Position numbers and translations under genes: made by a program
Assembly (NCBI RefSeq): GCF_041227145.1
Contig: NZ_JBGFSP010000003.1
Location: 1,550,001-1,614,000 of the forward strand
DNA: 64,000 nucleotides
From: Bacteroides sp. AN502(2024)
GTDB lineage: Bacteria > Bacteroidota > Bacteroidia > Bacteroidales > Bacteroidaceae
Reading direction: 5' to 3'
Notes under the pieces: generated by a model
Told to the model about the DNA's origin: nothing
The model's input: only the letters and a program-made list of their open reading frames with translations
Databases searched by the model: none
Shown: one piece after another, positions 27,328 through 37,512 of the stretch
Layout of the letters: each line of letters begins with the position of its first letter
Numbering within the stretch: position 1 is the first letter of the stretch

Positions 27328-27690
27328 ATGGAACATAAGGAAGATAAAAAGCGTAACAAGGGCGGTCGCCCGAAGAAAGGGACTACCGATAAAATGACAT
27401 ACCGTGTCGCCGTGAAGATGACGGCGGCAGACTACTTCCGTCTGCTGACACGGGCGCATGAGGCAGGTGTGTCGCCGAGCGGATACATGAGGGAATGTTT
27501 CCAAAACGGTCATGTGAAGGAACGGCTGTCGAAAGAACACTCCGAGCATGTGCGCAAGCTCTGCGGCATGGCGAACAACCTCAATCAGCTTGCACGCAAG
27601 GCAAATGCCGGAGGGTTTTACGATACTCATTGGGATTGCAAGGTGGCGGTGGCAAGGATTCATGAACTTATCAGCAAGATTGGTATATGA
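27328..27690 (+). CDS. MobC/BmgB-like mobilization accessory protein
   Basis: The 120-residue basic protein starts MEHKEDKKRNKGGRPKKG and continues with a ribbon-helix-helix-like segment (YRVAVKMTAADYFRLLTRAHEAG-type, ending SGYMRECF), then MANNLNQLARKAN, the hallmark of MobC-family relaxosome proteins. It binds oriT DNA and assists the relaxase. I prefer ATG 27328 over the TTG six bases before. The stop overlaps the relaxase start. Confidence 0.85.
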   Translation: MEHKEDKKRNKGGRPKKGTTDKMTYRVAVKMTAADYFRLLTRAHEAGVSPSGYMRECFQNGHVKERLSKEHSEHVRKLCGMANNLNQLARKANAGGFYDTHWDCKVAVARIHELISKIGI

Positions 27691-28628
27691 TGGCGAAGAT
27701 TGTAAAGGGGAGCGACTTCAAGGGTGTGGTGGACTACATCCTTGACAAGAACAAGGGTACAAAGACAGTGGCATGCGATGGCTTGTTCATGGAGAACAAG
27801 GACACCATTGCCATGAGTTTCAATGTCCAGTCACAGATGAACAGCAAGGTGGCAAAACCTGTCGGGCATATCGCCCTGAGTTTCTCCAAAGAGGATGAGC
27901 CACGCCTTACAGACCGTGCAATGGCAGGCATCGCACTTGAATATATGGAGCGGATGGGTATCCGGAACACGCAGTATCTCATCGACCGGCATTTCGACAA
28001 GGAACATCCGCATGTGCATATCGCTTTCAACCGTATCGACAATGACGGCAATACCATTTCAGACCGGAACGAACGTTTGCGCAGTACCCGTGTATGCAAG
28101 GAACTTACTTTGAAATACGGCTTGTATATGTCAAACGGAAAAGAAAACGTCAAGCGCAACCGCCTGAAAGAGCCGGACAAGACGAAATATGAGCTGTACG
28201 ACATTCTCAAAACAGAAGTCGGCAGGTGCGGCAACTGGAACGTGCTTGTCTCCAATCTGAAGCGGCAGGACGTGGATGTGCATTTCAGACACAAGGGACA
28301 GACCAACGAGGTGCAGGGTGTGGTTTTCACCAAGAACGGCTACCACTTCAACGGCTCCAAAGTGGACAGGCGTTTCAGCTATTCCAAGATTGACGCTGCC
28401 ATGCAGCGCAACAGGAACGAGGAGCGCATGAGGTTGATGCCAAACGGCTATGGTGCAGATGCGCAAAACGTACCGTCAGACACAGCCAAGGGCGAACTGT
28501 TCAGCGGTTCATTGGGATTGCTGAACGGCAACGCTGCGTTCTACAACGCCGCTGATGCGGAAGCCAATCAGGAGATGGCCGAGATGCTTCGCAGGAAGAA
28601 GAAACGCAAACGGGGAATGAGGTTATAA
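27687..28628 (+). CDS. Relaxase (MOB-P type, MobA/BmgA-like)
   Basis: The relaxase nicks oriT and pilots the strand to the recipient. The 313-residue protein has the GHIALSFSKED region (motif II), and the metal-binding three-His motif III HFDKEHPHVHIAFNRID near residues 102-118. The likely catalytic Tyr lies in the N-terminal VVDYILDK. The C-terminal third is polar and ends in a Lys/Arg cluster. The start codon overlaps the MobC-like stop (ATGA). Short for a relaxase, as usual in small Bacteroides mobilizable elements. Confidence 0.9.
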   Translation: MMAKIVKGSDFKGVVDYILDKNKGTKTVACDGLFMENKDTIAMSFNVQSQMNSKVAKPVGHIALSFSKEDEPRLTDRAMAGIALEYMERMGIRNTQYLIDRHFDKEHPHVHIAFNRIDNDGNTISDRNERLRSTRVCKELTLKYGLYMSNGKENVKRNRLKEPDKTKYELYDILKTEVGRCGNWNVLVSNLKRQDVDVHFRHKGQTNEVQGVVFTKNGYHFNGSKVDRRFSYSKIDAAMQRNRNEERMRLMPNGYGADAQNVPSDTAKGELFSGSLGLLNGNAAFYNAADAEANQEMAEMLRRKKKRKRGMRL

Positions 28629-28695
28629 TTATTTGTGATATACTACAGATGGTGTTCGAATAGGGGGTGTACTTGATTATTGTGCACTGACGGTG

Positions 28696-29652
28696 CTATT
28701 GTAAACCTAATTCGTCCTTTAGTTTTAAGATACGCTCGTTTAATCGTTTCTCTGTAAACTCTTTAGAGGACATACAGTAAACTTGCATATTTCCACAAAT
28801 TAGAAAGCAAACTTGCCCGATGAATACCGTAATATGATGCAATGTTCTGTCATCGAAGACGTATTCAGCTGACCGTTTTATTCCATGTGCAAGTTTGCCT
28901 CAATAAGCAAAAAGAAGTTTAAGAATACTTGTTAATGAAAACGCCCTATACTCATCTATAATCTTAGATTGAATCCAATTATATGCTTCATTATATTGTT
29001 TATTGAACGTATTTAGAGTATCCAACAAAGCAAATCTCAGTCTAATGCTTTTCTCAAATTCTTCTATTTGGTCCTTTTGCCGTGTTCTCCCATTTGAGAA
29101 ACAGAACTCTAACAGCATATAAAAATGCAGATATGCCTGACGATATTGTTCATTATGAAGATACTCATTGGCTTCTCTAAAATAATTATATGGAATTAAA
29201 GCGTCTGGAATTAGTCTTTCGAGAAGTAAAATGCTTGACAGGTTAGATTGAGATAACAGTTTCTTTTTAGGCGATTTATATTGTTTCTTCATGGAATAAA
29301 CGATGTTTAAATCTTGAAAAATATCTTTTCCTGTATACCATGTCAATTCAACTGTTTCTCTATACAAAATCTTAGTTATTCCATAGTGAAAACCACCTAA
29401 AGCTTCAATCTGCTGGAGTTGTTTAATATAATCTCGATAAACAGACTCATCTGGAGCAATGGGATAGGATGAATCATTCTTATATCGAATTTGCAAAGGG
29501 CTTCCATTTGGCAATAGTTTAATTAATGATATTTTGTATGTTCCATCTTCTATGAAAATAGATACTTGATAACCATCTGAGTAACTACAAATGGGACATT
29601 GAAGCACAAAATCACCTAAGATAACAGCTTTTACTCCGAAATATATACTCAT
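28696..29652 (-). pseudogene. HEPN-like protein with in-frame stop at the predicted catalytic Arg
   Basis: The frame runs 250 codons from the ATG at 29652, meets TGA at 28902-28900, then stays open 67 more codons to a TAG at 28696. The joined sequence reads LKLLFAY-stop-GKLAHGIKRSAEYVFDD. Changing TGA to CGA restores FAYRGKLAHG, the R-x4-H motif and context of HEPN-type domains. The upstream part has a Cys pair (CPICSY, near residue 20) and helical repeats (REANEYLHNEQYRQAYLHFYMLLEF). HEPN proteins with Rx4-6H are often RNases in phage defence. It is the last gene of the RM island. A C-to-T nonsense mutation is the simplest reading. Confidence 0.65.
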
Positions 29653-29727
29653 AAGTTTTTATATGTAATAACTATAAATGATATCAAATACATTTTCACA
29701 TGTATTTTAGTCCGTTCTATCAGATAA

Positions 29728-31214
29728 TTATTTTTGTGATTTATTAGTTTCCCAATCTTTTGCGACCTCCGTCAATCCATATTTTTGCTTGGGATGGTTG
29801 GGCTGGTCGGGATATAGCCGTTCTAAAGTTCCATCAGCTAATGCCGGAAGAATATAATTCTCTCGGAAACGTTTAAGGCTCTTCAATCCGCATAACTCCA
29901 TTATTTCTTTCATATCTGCATAGCCATCAGGCATAATTTCTATGAGCTTACGTACTTGGGTCGTACTTGGGTCGTACTTAAGTCGTACTTGGGTCCTGCT
30001 TGGGTCGTCGTTAGACATTTCATCTGTTGGGCGTTTGAACGTGACAATCACGAAGCCGCCGTCCCATCGCCATATGGGTTCTTCCACGCCTTGTTCTCGA
30101 CAGGCATCCATGATGCGCTTGGCTCCCGATCCCCAATTTTCCAGATAGGTGGATTTGTAGAGGGCTTCGGCAATCTTCAGATTGTATGGATATGACTCAT
30201 GTGGCTCTTTGATGGACTCGGGTGTAATCTGTGGAGGGAATATTCCCGGATTCGCAATTTCTATGCGGTCATCGTAGATTGCAATGCTGTTAGTCAGGTT
30301 ATACTTCTCCCATTGACGGTGGCAAAGCGAGTTTATAAGAGCTTCCCTCAAAGCCTTGTATGGTACTTCAAGATGTTCCTCTCGCTGTAAGCTATGATTA
30401 GTTATCTTGCCTCCGAGATTAAGATGTTTGAAGAAGAACGCCATTCCTGCATCGAGGAGGTCGAAAAAGCCTCCCTCAACACGCTGATTGTCGATAAACT
30501 CATTTTATCAGTTCCCACAAAACGAGCCATCCTCAACCTGAACTGAGGGAATTCATCTATATTATCGGAAAACAACATCGCGGCACCATTGGTCGGCACA
30601 TCGTTTTTCAAAAGCTTCCATTTAGCCAAAGTATCCTCAATTGAATCACTCATGGCACTTGCCGGAATACGTCCACCCTCTACACCAAGACGTATGCAGC
30701 CTCGGATATGTTTTTCATTCAAATCCGCAAGAGTGATACTATCTGCCATTTGACTTTCCCATGAATAAATCTGAGGCTGATGCGCACGAATACGCTCGTC
30801 ATACATATCCTGCGGCATGACTTTCGTAGTGCTCTCGACTTTATAATAAGGACACCCATGAAAGGTATGCGGACGCTCACCCCATACCCAGCCGTCAAAG
30901 TGCATTGCAATGACCTTATTACCAGGATACTCCGGGACATCAACATACTCGACATGAACATCAACAGCCGGCTCCAATCCCGCCAAAGCCTGTGCTATCT
31001 CCTGCTGTGTCTTGTCAGTCACTTCCTGTCCGATAACCTTCAAAGATTTTGGAGCAACTCCAAATATCAGCCAACCGCCCTCAGTGTTGAGAAACGCACA
31101 CGCCGAGTGCATACCGTCTTTCAACTCACCGGTAGTCTTCTTCAGCTCCAGAGTCCGCGACTCGTCGGAAGCAATGAGTTTCTTTATATCGTCAATCGTC
31201 ATAGTTGTATTCAT
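29728..31214 (-). pseudogene. AlbA/Schlafen-like ATP-binding protein, split by a one-base deletion
   Basis: The first part (31214-30402) has an AlbA_2/Schlafen N-terminal domain, with SRTLELKKT and AFLNTEGGWLIFGV. The frame is lost at four Ts on + (30503-30506). With five, the reading continues GTDKNEFIDNQRVEGGFFDLL into the second part (to 29728), which has a GHKL-like ATP-binding segment (LREALINSLCHRQW, RIEIANPGIFPP, NWGSGAKRIMDAC) and a C-terminal winged helix. The repaired protein would be about 495 residues. Such genes occur in defence and RM islands. An 11-bp tandem repeat lies in the second half. Confidence 0.75.
29951..30005. repeat. 11-bp tandem repeat, five copies, inside a coding region
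   Basis: CGTACTTGGGT is repeated at 29951, 29962, 29973 (two changes), 29984 and 29995 (two changes). On the minus strand it encodes a TQVR/YDPS-type linker. Since 11 is not a multiple of three, gain or loss of one unit would shift the frame. Confidence 0.9.
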
Positions 31215-31217
31215 TAT

Positions 31218-32960
31218 TTAATATGGCACTGCCATCTCAATAATATCTCCTAATGCTTGATTAGGCTTATCATCTCCATTTCCTGTCAAAGATTTAAGAA
31301 GTAAATCGTTAATTAACTTTTCAGTCAAGACAACCCCACGTTTTGAAGCGAGATTATTAGCGAAAAGAAGTTGATAGTACATAATTCTCAACTTCCGAGG
31401 GGTTATATTATGTGTTATATTCCTTTCTATAAATTTACTAATAATTGCATACAGTTCCACATCAGATAGAGTAATAGGGGACTCTTGGGATTTAGCTACA
31501 TATAAGGCTCCCTCCTGTATATCTATATTAAACAGAGTTTCACTAATCACTTCAATTTTATCTGAATCATTGAAGGATATCATTTTTTGAAGATACTCTT
31601 TAAGTTGAGACGTACCAAGTTTGGCTAAACCCATTCCAAAAATAAATACTTTGTCTATTTGCTCTCTAATATTATCGGTATTTAAATCTGTGCCATTATC
31701 TCTATATACAGCCTTATATCCATCCATGAGCTTATCAATATCAATGCTGCAAATAACTATCAAGCGCTCTCTGATTTTCTCATTTTCAAGCACTGTACGC
31801 AAAGAATCTACTATGCTAACCATTTTCTCTGTAGAGCTTCTATCAATATCATCTACGCATAATAAAACTTTGTCTTTCCTCCATTTAAGTATCCTCAACA
31901 AAACCTCAAGGTCGGACTCTATTGCGTTCTGAATCCCCAAACATTCATTGTATGATTTTCTTTTAGTGTATTTCTGAATAATCTTTAAGGCAGAAATAGG
32001 ATTGTCTCTAAGTGTCAAGATAAAGGAGATTATAACCGAAACAATAGAGCCTATGCCACCTATTGTTACGAAATTACTCATGTCAGCTATTATTTGTGGC
32101 TTCGTATTAAATATCATTCCAAAGCCACAAGATAACGAAATTAGTAATAACAATACAAAAATCTTATATGAAATAACATATTTTGTTATATAAAGCCAGC
32201 CTTTTTGCCACCAAGAGGTATGTTGATATATGGTTTCATATAAATATGCCCATATCGCAGGTGTATCCTGATATTTCCATGCGTTAAACTTGATGACTTT
32301 ATATCGTTTAGTATCAGACTCTCTCCAAACTTTAAGTCTGCCAGGCCATTTAAGATTGCGCTTCTCTAATTGTTGAAATACAAAGTTTAGGAAATAGCTT
32401 TTCCCTCGCCCCCATGGGGCAAAGACTCCAATCATGGGGATATTCTCAGACTTACTTTCAACAATTTTATCAAGCTGCATAATAAAGCAGTCCGCTATAT
32501 CTCCAATTGAAAAACAAGGTTCTACATCTAAGTCTTTAATGATTTTTACATTTTCTTGTGGTTTAAAGACATTGATGAAATCTATGCCCACAGTAGTGTT
32601 ATCTTCTGTTGGTTTTTCATTAGTATCATCAATTTTAAGTGACCCATTTTGAACAAGTTTTGATGTATCCTGTAAACCATCTATCACTAAATCTTCTTGG
32701 CTCAGTAGATTCTCTTCTACATACTCAATACCATCAGCTGTAAGCATCATAACGATACCATCACCACCTTCAAAAAAGGTAACATTGATATAACCAGAAT
32801 CTTTTAAGCTCTGAGCGGCAGAAGATAGTTGTGATAATGAATCGTATATAATTCCACGTTCTTTACATAATTCGGTTAGCTGGATTGCACCAGTTCTGTT
32901 TTCCTTATATCTATTGTAAAGCGAAACCAACAGATTTGCTTTTAATTCTTTTATTGTCAT
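31218..32960 (-). CDS. KAP-family P-loop NTPase with membrane segments
   Basis: The 580-residue protein begins with a winged-helix-like domain (about 1-85). The KAP core follows: Walker A GVFAPWGRGKSYFLN (near 175-189), the family motif VIKFNAWKYQDTPAIWAYL, two membrane segments inserted between Walker A and B (about 263-283 and 295-317), and Walker B VLLCVDDIDRSS (near 362-373). KAP NTPases are membrane-associated and recurrent in bacterial defence and polymorphic islands. It lies 23 bases downstream of hsdR and 3 upstream of the AlbA-like gene, so it is part of the RM operon. Its job there is not known. Confidence 0.85.
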   Translation of the reverse strand: MTIKELKANLLVSLYNRYKENRTGAIQLTELCKERGIIYDSLSQLSSAAQSLKDSGYINVTFFEGGDGIVMMLTADGIEYVEENLLSQEDLVIDGLQDTSKLVQNGSLKIDDTNEKPTEDNTTVGIDFINVFKPQENVKIIKDLDVEPCFSIGDIADCFIMQLDKIVESKSENIPMIGVFAPWGRGKSYFLNFVFQQLEKRNLKWPGRLKVWRESDTKRYKVIKFNAWKYQDTPAIWAYLYETIYQHTSWWQKGWLYITKYVISYKIFVLLLLISLSCGFGMIFNTKPQIIADMSNFVTIGGIGSIVSVIISFILTLRDNPISALKIIQKYTKRKSYNECLGIQNAIESDLEVLLRILKWRKDKVLLCVDDIDRSSTEKMVSIVDSLRTVLENEKIRERLIVICSIDIDKLMDGYKAVYRDNGTDLNTDNIREQIDKVFIFGMGLAKLGTSQLKEYLQKMISFNDSDKIEVISETLFNIDIQEGALYVAKSQESPITLSDVELYAIISKFIERNITHNITPRKLRIMYYQLLFANNLASKRGVVLTEKLINDLLLKSLTGNGDDKPNQALGDIIEMAVPY

Positions 32961-32982
32961 GGCTAACTATATATTACTTAAC

Positions 32983-35900
32983 TTACGGCTCTGCCGCTAT
33001 TAATGGTGCATCATACGGATCATCATATCCGCGTGGAACACTATACGAGTTCTCTTTGAAATTCTCTACCTGTTCAAGCACTTTGTCAAAGACGAGGCCA
33101 TCCCATTCTGGCGGATAACCGTTTTTCCAGAAAAGTTTTGTCAATTGGTTGGCAAGACGGTCGCGAACTTTCGAGTTGTTGAGCCAGTCAGCGTAAAGTG
33201 ATGAGTCATCAACAAGCTCCTTTATCTTTTTAGCGAGTTCAAGACACTTTTCATTGGGATATTCAAAAGGAGGTTCGGCATTATCCCTCACCTCAATTAG
33301 AATGTCGTAGAAAGCTTTTTCTTGGAAAGAGATGCCGAGTTTCTTAAACTCCATCTTGTCGGTCTGGAGTTCGCCGAACAATGATTTTAGTTTATCGGTA
33401 AGAGTCCTGATGCGGTCTTCAACCATACCAACCGTAGAATTTACGGCCTGACCGGTCACTTGATTGACGTATGTGAGTCGGTCACGGTTATGGTATTCCT
33501 CAATAGTGGCTTGAAGGAGCTTGTAGAAGTGCTCGGCACGGCTCTTGTTTGTTTTCTTATACTCCTTGATAGCTTTGCGAAGGAGCTTGACAAGAAGTTC
33601 AAATTTCGTGCATGGCATCTTCACGTCTTCAAGCTCCTTAAGGAAATCATCGCCATAAATATCAATCTCGCCTTTCATGTCGAAGATGGTTTCAACGCTA
33701 CTGCACGAGATAGCCTCTTTTACCATTTGTTCCACATGGCGGTTCATACTCTCCACATCGTGATGGCTGTCGGTAATCTTGATGAGGTATGAATATACAC
33801 CCATCAGTAACTGCGCCCATGTCACTTCTTCATCGGACAACACACCGGCGGGATTACAAATGTTGTAAGCCGCTTTAAGCCGCTTGACGTGTGACTTAAA
33901 TGCCGTCGTTGCTTTTACGTTACCTTCATATTCCACGCCTTTGGTTTCTTCCATAAGAAGAAATTCCACCGCACTTTGCAAGCATTGGAGTCTGGCGAGA
34001 GCATTGTCGCCGAAGAAATCGGAGAAGTCGAAGCCATGCGTAATCTGACGCAGGATTTTAAGCTCGTTACGGAACGCATCAAGTGCAAGGTTTACATTGC
34101 CTACTTCTCCCGGCTCGTCTCCACCATACTTTTTCATAGCTTGTTGAAGATTGGAGTGGATGCCGAGATAGTCAATGATGATGCCGTTTTTCTTCGTATC
34201 ACCACTAATGCGGTTGCCGTCTTCATCAAGCACGACATTCGAGAACTTGCGGTTTACCCGGCTGATAGTCTGAATAAGAGTATGCTTTTGCAAAGGCTTG
34301 TCGTTGAAAAGCATATTAAGGCTTGGCACATCGAAGCCCGTAATCCACATATCAACAACTATCGCGATTCGGAAGTTACTTCGTTCGTCTTTGAACAACC
34401 GGTCGAGGTCTTTGCGATGCTGTTTGTCCCCAAGAAGCTTGTACATAGCCTTGTTATCGTTCTTGTCGCGGGTGGCAACAACATTCACAAATGGCACGGC
34501 CTCCATTGAGTGGAGTTCATCTTCCGAATACCACGACTCATCAAGTGCCTTGACTGACTTGCCCCATTCCGGTCGCAACATTATTATAGCATTGTATAGG
34601 TCATAGGCAATCGTGCGCTCATTGCATACAATCATTGCCTTTTGAAGCAATTCCGGCTGGTCTTCTGTGCGCTTGTCGTAATACGCGATGATATCACGCG
34701 CCATACGTTCAAGACGGTCGGGGTTGCCAAGAATGACGTTAAGGCTCAACATTGCACGTTTACTTGTGTCTATGTCATCGGTCTTCGCACCTTCTTCCTC
34801 ACAGGTTTTATAGTATTGCTCTATAAGATTGCTTTGCTCCTTGTCAAGATTCACATGAACAAGCCGAGGTTCATAACTGATATCAACGGTAATATCATCT
34901 TCCCGAGCCTGACGCATGGAATAGCTGTCCACAATACCACCGAAAACATGAATGGTTTCGTCAATGGGAGTTCCGGTAAATCCCACGTATGTGGCATTTG
35001 GGAGTGCATCACGCAGATACTTTGCAAAGCCGTATGTGATAAATGCGCCAAGTTTGCTGTCGTCAGTCGGGCAGACAGCTTCTTTGTCGTCTTTCTTACG
35101 GTCTATGATGCGGAGCTTTGAACCTGTATTGTTTTGAGTACGGTGTGCCTCGTCGGATATGCAGATGATGTTGCTGCGATTGCTCAAAAGTCCGGTTTCC
35201 GACGAGAATTTCTGAATAGTGGTAATATAAACGCCGCCCTGTTCACGCATGGAAAGTTCCTTTCCCAAATCCTCGCGGCTGTCGAAAGTCCTGACCGCGC
35301 CATTGCTAAGGAATTTCACGGAGTTTGCAAACAGTTTCCCCGTCTGGGTTTCGAGGTCTTCGCGGTCAACGATGATGAGAACCGTAGGACTACCGACTTT
35401 GTCCTTGCAGCGGAGAGCAAGCTGGCGGGCGAGGAAAAGCATGGTGTAGGTCTTGCCACAACCGGTAGCGCCAAAGTAGGTGCCGCCCTTGCCGTCACCG
35501 CCATGCGAGCGGAGATGAAGCATAATGTTGTCACGAAGCCTGCGTGTCGCGAAGAATTGCGGATAACGGCACACCACCTCTATTTCTTTCCCCTCGTTTT
35601 CCTTCTGCATGGCATATTCCTTATCGGGGAAATAAACAAAATCGCGGATAATGCTTACAATACGCTTGGGAGCAAGTGCGCCCTTAATCAAGGAGCGCAA
35701 CTCGTCCACTCCTTTTGCGGGCTTATCTTCGTTATTAACTTTCTTCCAAGCGTAGAAAAATTCGTAGTCGGCAAACACGTTGCCGATGCGCGAATTAGAG
35801 CCGTCTGAAATAATCGCAAGCGAGCAGTATTTCAGCAGATTCATAATGTCCCGGCGATAACGCACGGTGATTTGCGAGTGGGCATCGCGGATGGTAGCGT

Positions 35901-36384
35901 TGGCGTCAATAGGATTTTTCAATTCGAGAATGGCAACAGGAATACCATTGATGAAAAGCATCACATCGGGTATTCGGGTCTCTTGCCCTTGGTGCATCTC
36001 AAACTGATTGACTACACGAAAGATATTGTTATCCCAACATTCGAAGTCGATATAGTCGAAATGGAAAGCGCTTTTGCGCCCGTCCGGATATGAAAAGTCG
36101 AAGCCGTCACGATAAAGTTCAACCGCGTTGAAAGTGGCCTCGTAGTCGGTAACACCGCCGATGTTGCGTAGGCGGGCAACGACGGTATGAATCTCATCAT
36201 CGGTAAGCCCTTGGTCGGCATAGCGAAATTTGATGAAGTCCCGTAAATCGTCTTCGATAAGGGCTTCATCGACACGGCGGTTGTGAACCTGTTCGCCGTG
36301 AGTGTACTGCCACCCTTCAGCTTGGAGCAGTTCCACTACCGCTCTTTCGTATTCGCTCTCGTAATATTTTCCGTTTCGTGGCAT
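32983..36384 (-). CDS. hsdR: Type I restriction enzyme R subunit
   Basis: HsdR is the nuclease and DNA-translocating subunit that acts with HsdM and HsdS. The 1133-residue protein has the N-terminal nuclease core with PDVMLFINGIPVAILELK (PD-ExK, about 139-157), then helicase motifs: Walker A FGATGCGKTYTM (near 305) and the DEAH box ISDEAHRTQ (near 410), VGFTGTPID, and QTISRVNRKF (motif VI). A helical C-terminal region for M2S contact follows. It looks intact. It starts 3 bases after the hsdS stop. Confidence 0.95.
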   Translation of the reverse strand: MPRNGKYYESEYERAVVELLQAEGWQYTHGEQVHNRRVDEALIEDDLRDFIKFRYADQGLTDDEIHTVVARLRNIGGVTDYEATFNAVELYRDGFDFSYPDGRKSAFHFDYIDFECWDNNIFRVVNQFEMHQGQETRIPDVMLFINGIPVAILELKNPIDANATIRDAHSQITVRYRRDIMNLLKYCSLAIISDGSNSRIGNVFADYEFFYAWKKVNNEDKPAKGVDELRSLIKGALAPKRIVSIIRDFVYFPDKEYAMQKENEGKEIEVVCRYPQFFATRRLRDNIMLHLRSHGGDGKGGTYFGATGCGKTYTMLFLARQLALRCKDKVGSPTVLIIVDREDLETQTGKLFANSVKFLSNGAVRTFDSREDLGKELSMREQGGVYITTIQKFSSETGLLSNRSNIICISDEAHRTQNNTGSKLRIIDRKKDDKEAVCPTDDSKLGAFITYGFAKYLRDALPNATYVGFTGTPIDETIHVFGGIVDSYSMRQAREDDITVDISYEPRLVHVNLDKEQSNLIEQYYKTCEEEGAKTDDIDTSKRAMLSLNVILGNPDRLERMARDIIAYYDKRTEDQPELLQKAMIVCNERTIAYDLYNAIIMLRPEWGKSVKALDESWYSEDELHSMEAVPFVNVVATRDKNDNKAMYKLLGDKQHRKDLDRLFKDERSNFRIAIVVDMWITGFDVPSLNMLFNDKPLQKHTLIQTISRVNRKFSNVVLDEDGNRISGDTKKNGIIIDYLGIHSNLQQAMKKYGGDEPGEVGNVNLALDAFRNELKILRQITHGFDFSDFFGDNALARLQCLQSAVEFLLMEETKGVEYEGNVKATTAFKSHVKRLKAAYNICNPAGVLSDEEVTWAQLLMGVYSYLIKITDSHHDVESMNRHVEQMVKEAISCSSVETIFDMKGEIDIYGDDFLKELEDVKMPCTKFELLVKLLRKAIKEYKKTNKSRAEHFYKLLQATIEEYHNRDRLTYVNQVTGQAVNSTVGMVEDRIRTLTDKLKSLFGELQTDKMEFKKLGISFQEKAFYDILIEVRDNAEPPFEYPNEKCLELAKKIKELVDDSSLYADWLNNSKVRDRLANQLTKLFWKNGYPPEWDGLVFDKVLEQVENFKENSYSVPRGYDDPYDAPLIAAEP

Positions 36385-36387
36385 AGG

Positions 36388-37512
36388 CTATGAATGTATG
36401 ATGTGCTGCATCAGGGCAGGACAGATTGATTTAAGTTGTTGTGTCGCTTCCTCGGCTATTTCCTTGGCTCGTCGGGCACAATGGTACAGATCGATAAGAG
36501 CTTGTTGAATATGTATGGGTGGGACAGGTACTTCAATTTGAGAAATGTCAGCGACTCTGCAATATTCACGAGCAGACCCCCAACCTAAAAATTCACAATG
36601 ACGAGCAAATTCATCTCGTTTTATGAAGATATTGAGAAGTTCAGGATAGATATAATCATTTATAATTTCAAAGATTTCATATAAAGAAGAACATATACCT
36701 TTATCTATATCAGTGTTAAGAGCGATAGAGTTAACTTCCATACGAGCAGGATTAAATACGAAATCGTTTTTATAAAACACGTTATATTTTGAAAGGTCTG
36801 CGTCTTTTTGTTTAGGGTTAATGAATCCTTCACGAGAAACGCCACGAATAGGCAAAACAGCATCGCCATCATATTTTTCTCTGCGTTGTCGTATAAATTC
36901 GCCCATTTTCTTTTTGGGCATCGAGTGCTTCAATTCATCCATTTTGGCTTGGCAGATGTCGAGGAGTGGTTGCGCGATTGCTTCGTTCTCCTCTTTAAGA
37001 CGGCGAAGCCCCTGCCAAATATCCACTATTTCCTGCTGACGCTCGATATCCGGCTCTCCATTCTTATAGGGTACAGGGATTTTAATGTCGCAAAATGTAT
37101 TCCAAGAAAGTGTCTCTCGTGCACTTCCCCACGAATGGAAGCGAGCAAACCGATTAAAATCTTGCCTTGTAAACCAAAGGAATAAATATTCTGGAGTAAT
37201 ATTGTTCCTAAATATGTGGAAAGTTGTGTAAATTGATGAAATAAGATAAGATTCCTTTGAGTCATTGAATGCTAATGCAATCTTATCTCCACGACGAGAA
37301 GTATCGGGAACATACGCAAATTCCTTAGGCTTAACAATTTTATAGGATGTCAATGATATGCCCTCAAGATTCGCTTTCGTTGGTGTGAATACTTTATCCA
37401 CGCTAATCCCTCTGACATTCTTCTCTGTCAAAGTATTGGTACGATTCCTGTCATCCAATTGCTGAATGAAATCGCCAAGCCTAACCCATCGTATTTCCTT
37501 ACTCTGCGTCAT
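36388..37512 (-). CDS. hsdS: Type I restriction specificity subunit
   Basis: HsdS sets the DNA target of the RM complex. The 374-residue protein has two target-recognition domains in tandem. Each ends in the same pattern (FHSWGSARETLSWNTF then IKIPVP; FLGWGSAREYCRVADIS then IEVPVP), followed by conserved helical spacers (LRRLKEENEAIAQPLL; ARRAKEIAEEATQQL). I chose ATG 37512 (MTQSKEIRWVRLGDF); an upstream frame to 37722 lies inside dinD. It overlaps the dinD end by 14 bases. No duplicate hsdS genes or inverted repeats for shuffling are visible here. Confidence 0.9.
   Translation of the reverse strand: MTQSKEIRWVRLGDFIQQLDDRNRTNTLTEKNVRGISVDKVFTPTKANLEGISLTSYKIVKPKEFAYVPDTSRRGDKIALAFNDSKESYLISSIYTTFHIFRNNITPEYLFLWFTRQDFNRFARFHSWGSARETLSWNTFCDIKIPVPYKNGEPDIERQQEIVDIWQGLRRLKEENEAIAQPLLDICQAKMDELKHSMPKKKMGEFIRQRREKYDGDAVLPIRGVSREGFINPKQKDADLSKYNVFYKNDFVFNPARMEVNSIALNTDIDKGICSSLYEIFEIINDYIYPELLNIFIKRDEFARHCEFLGWGSAREYCRVADISQIEVPVPPIHIQQALIDLYHCARRAKEIAEEATQQLKSICPALMQHIIHS

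Larger units (their letters stand above)
22809..28628 (+). mobile_element. Integrative mobilizable element (int-helicase-primase-mob)
   Basis: Gene order is tyrosine integrase, small protein, SF3-like helicase, iteron-like region, Toprim primase, candidate oriT hairpin, MobC-like protein and relaxase, all on +. This is the plan of Bacteroides mobilizable transposons (NBU-like), which lack their own mating pore and use a co-resident conjugative element. GC content is higher than in the flanking accessory genes. I could not find a pair of direct repeats to define attL and attR, so the coordinates cover genes only. The adjacent RM island may be cargo. Confidence 0.8.

Noticed and set aside
28900..28902. 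Selenocysteine or programmed readthrough at the in-frame TGA
   Set aside because: No SECIS-like hairpin is evident after the codon, and the context calls for Arg (CGA to TGA), not selenocysteine.
36388..37512. Invertible hsdS shufflon
   Set aside because: Only one hsdS gene is present, with no second partial copy, invertase gene or inverted repeats in the island.
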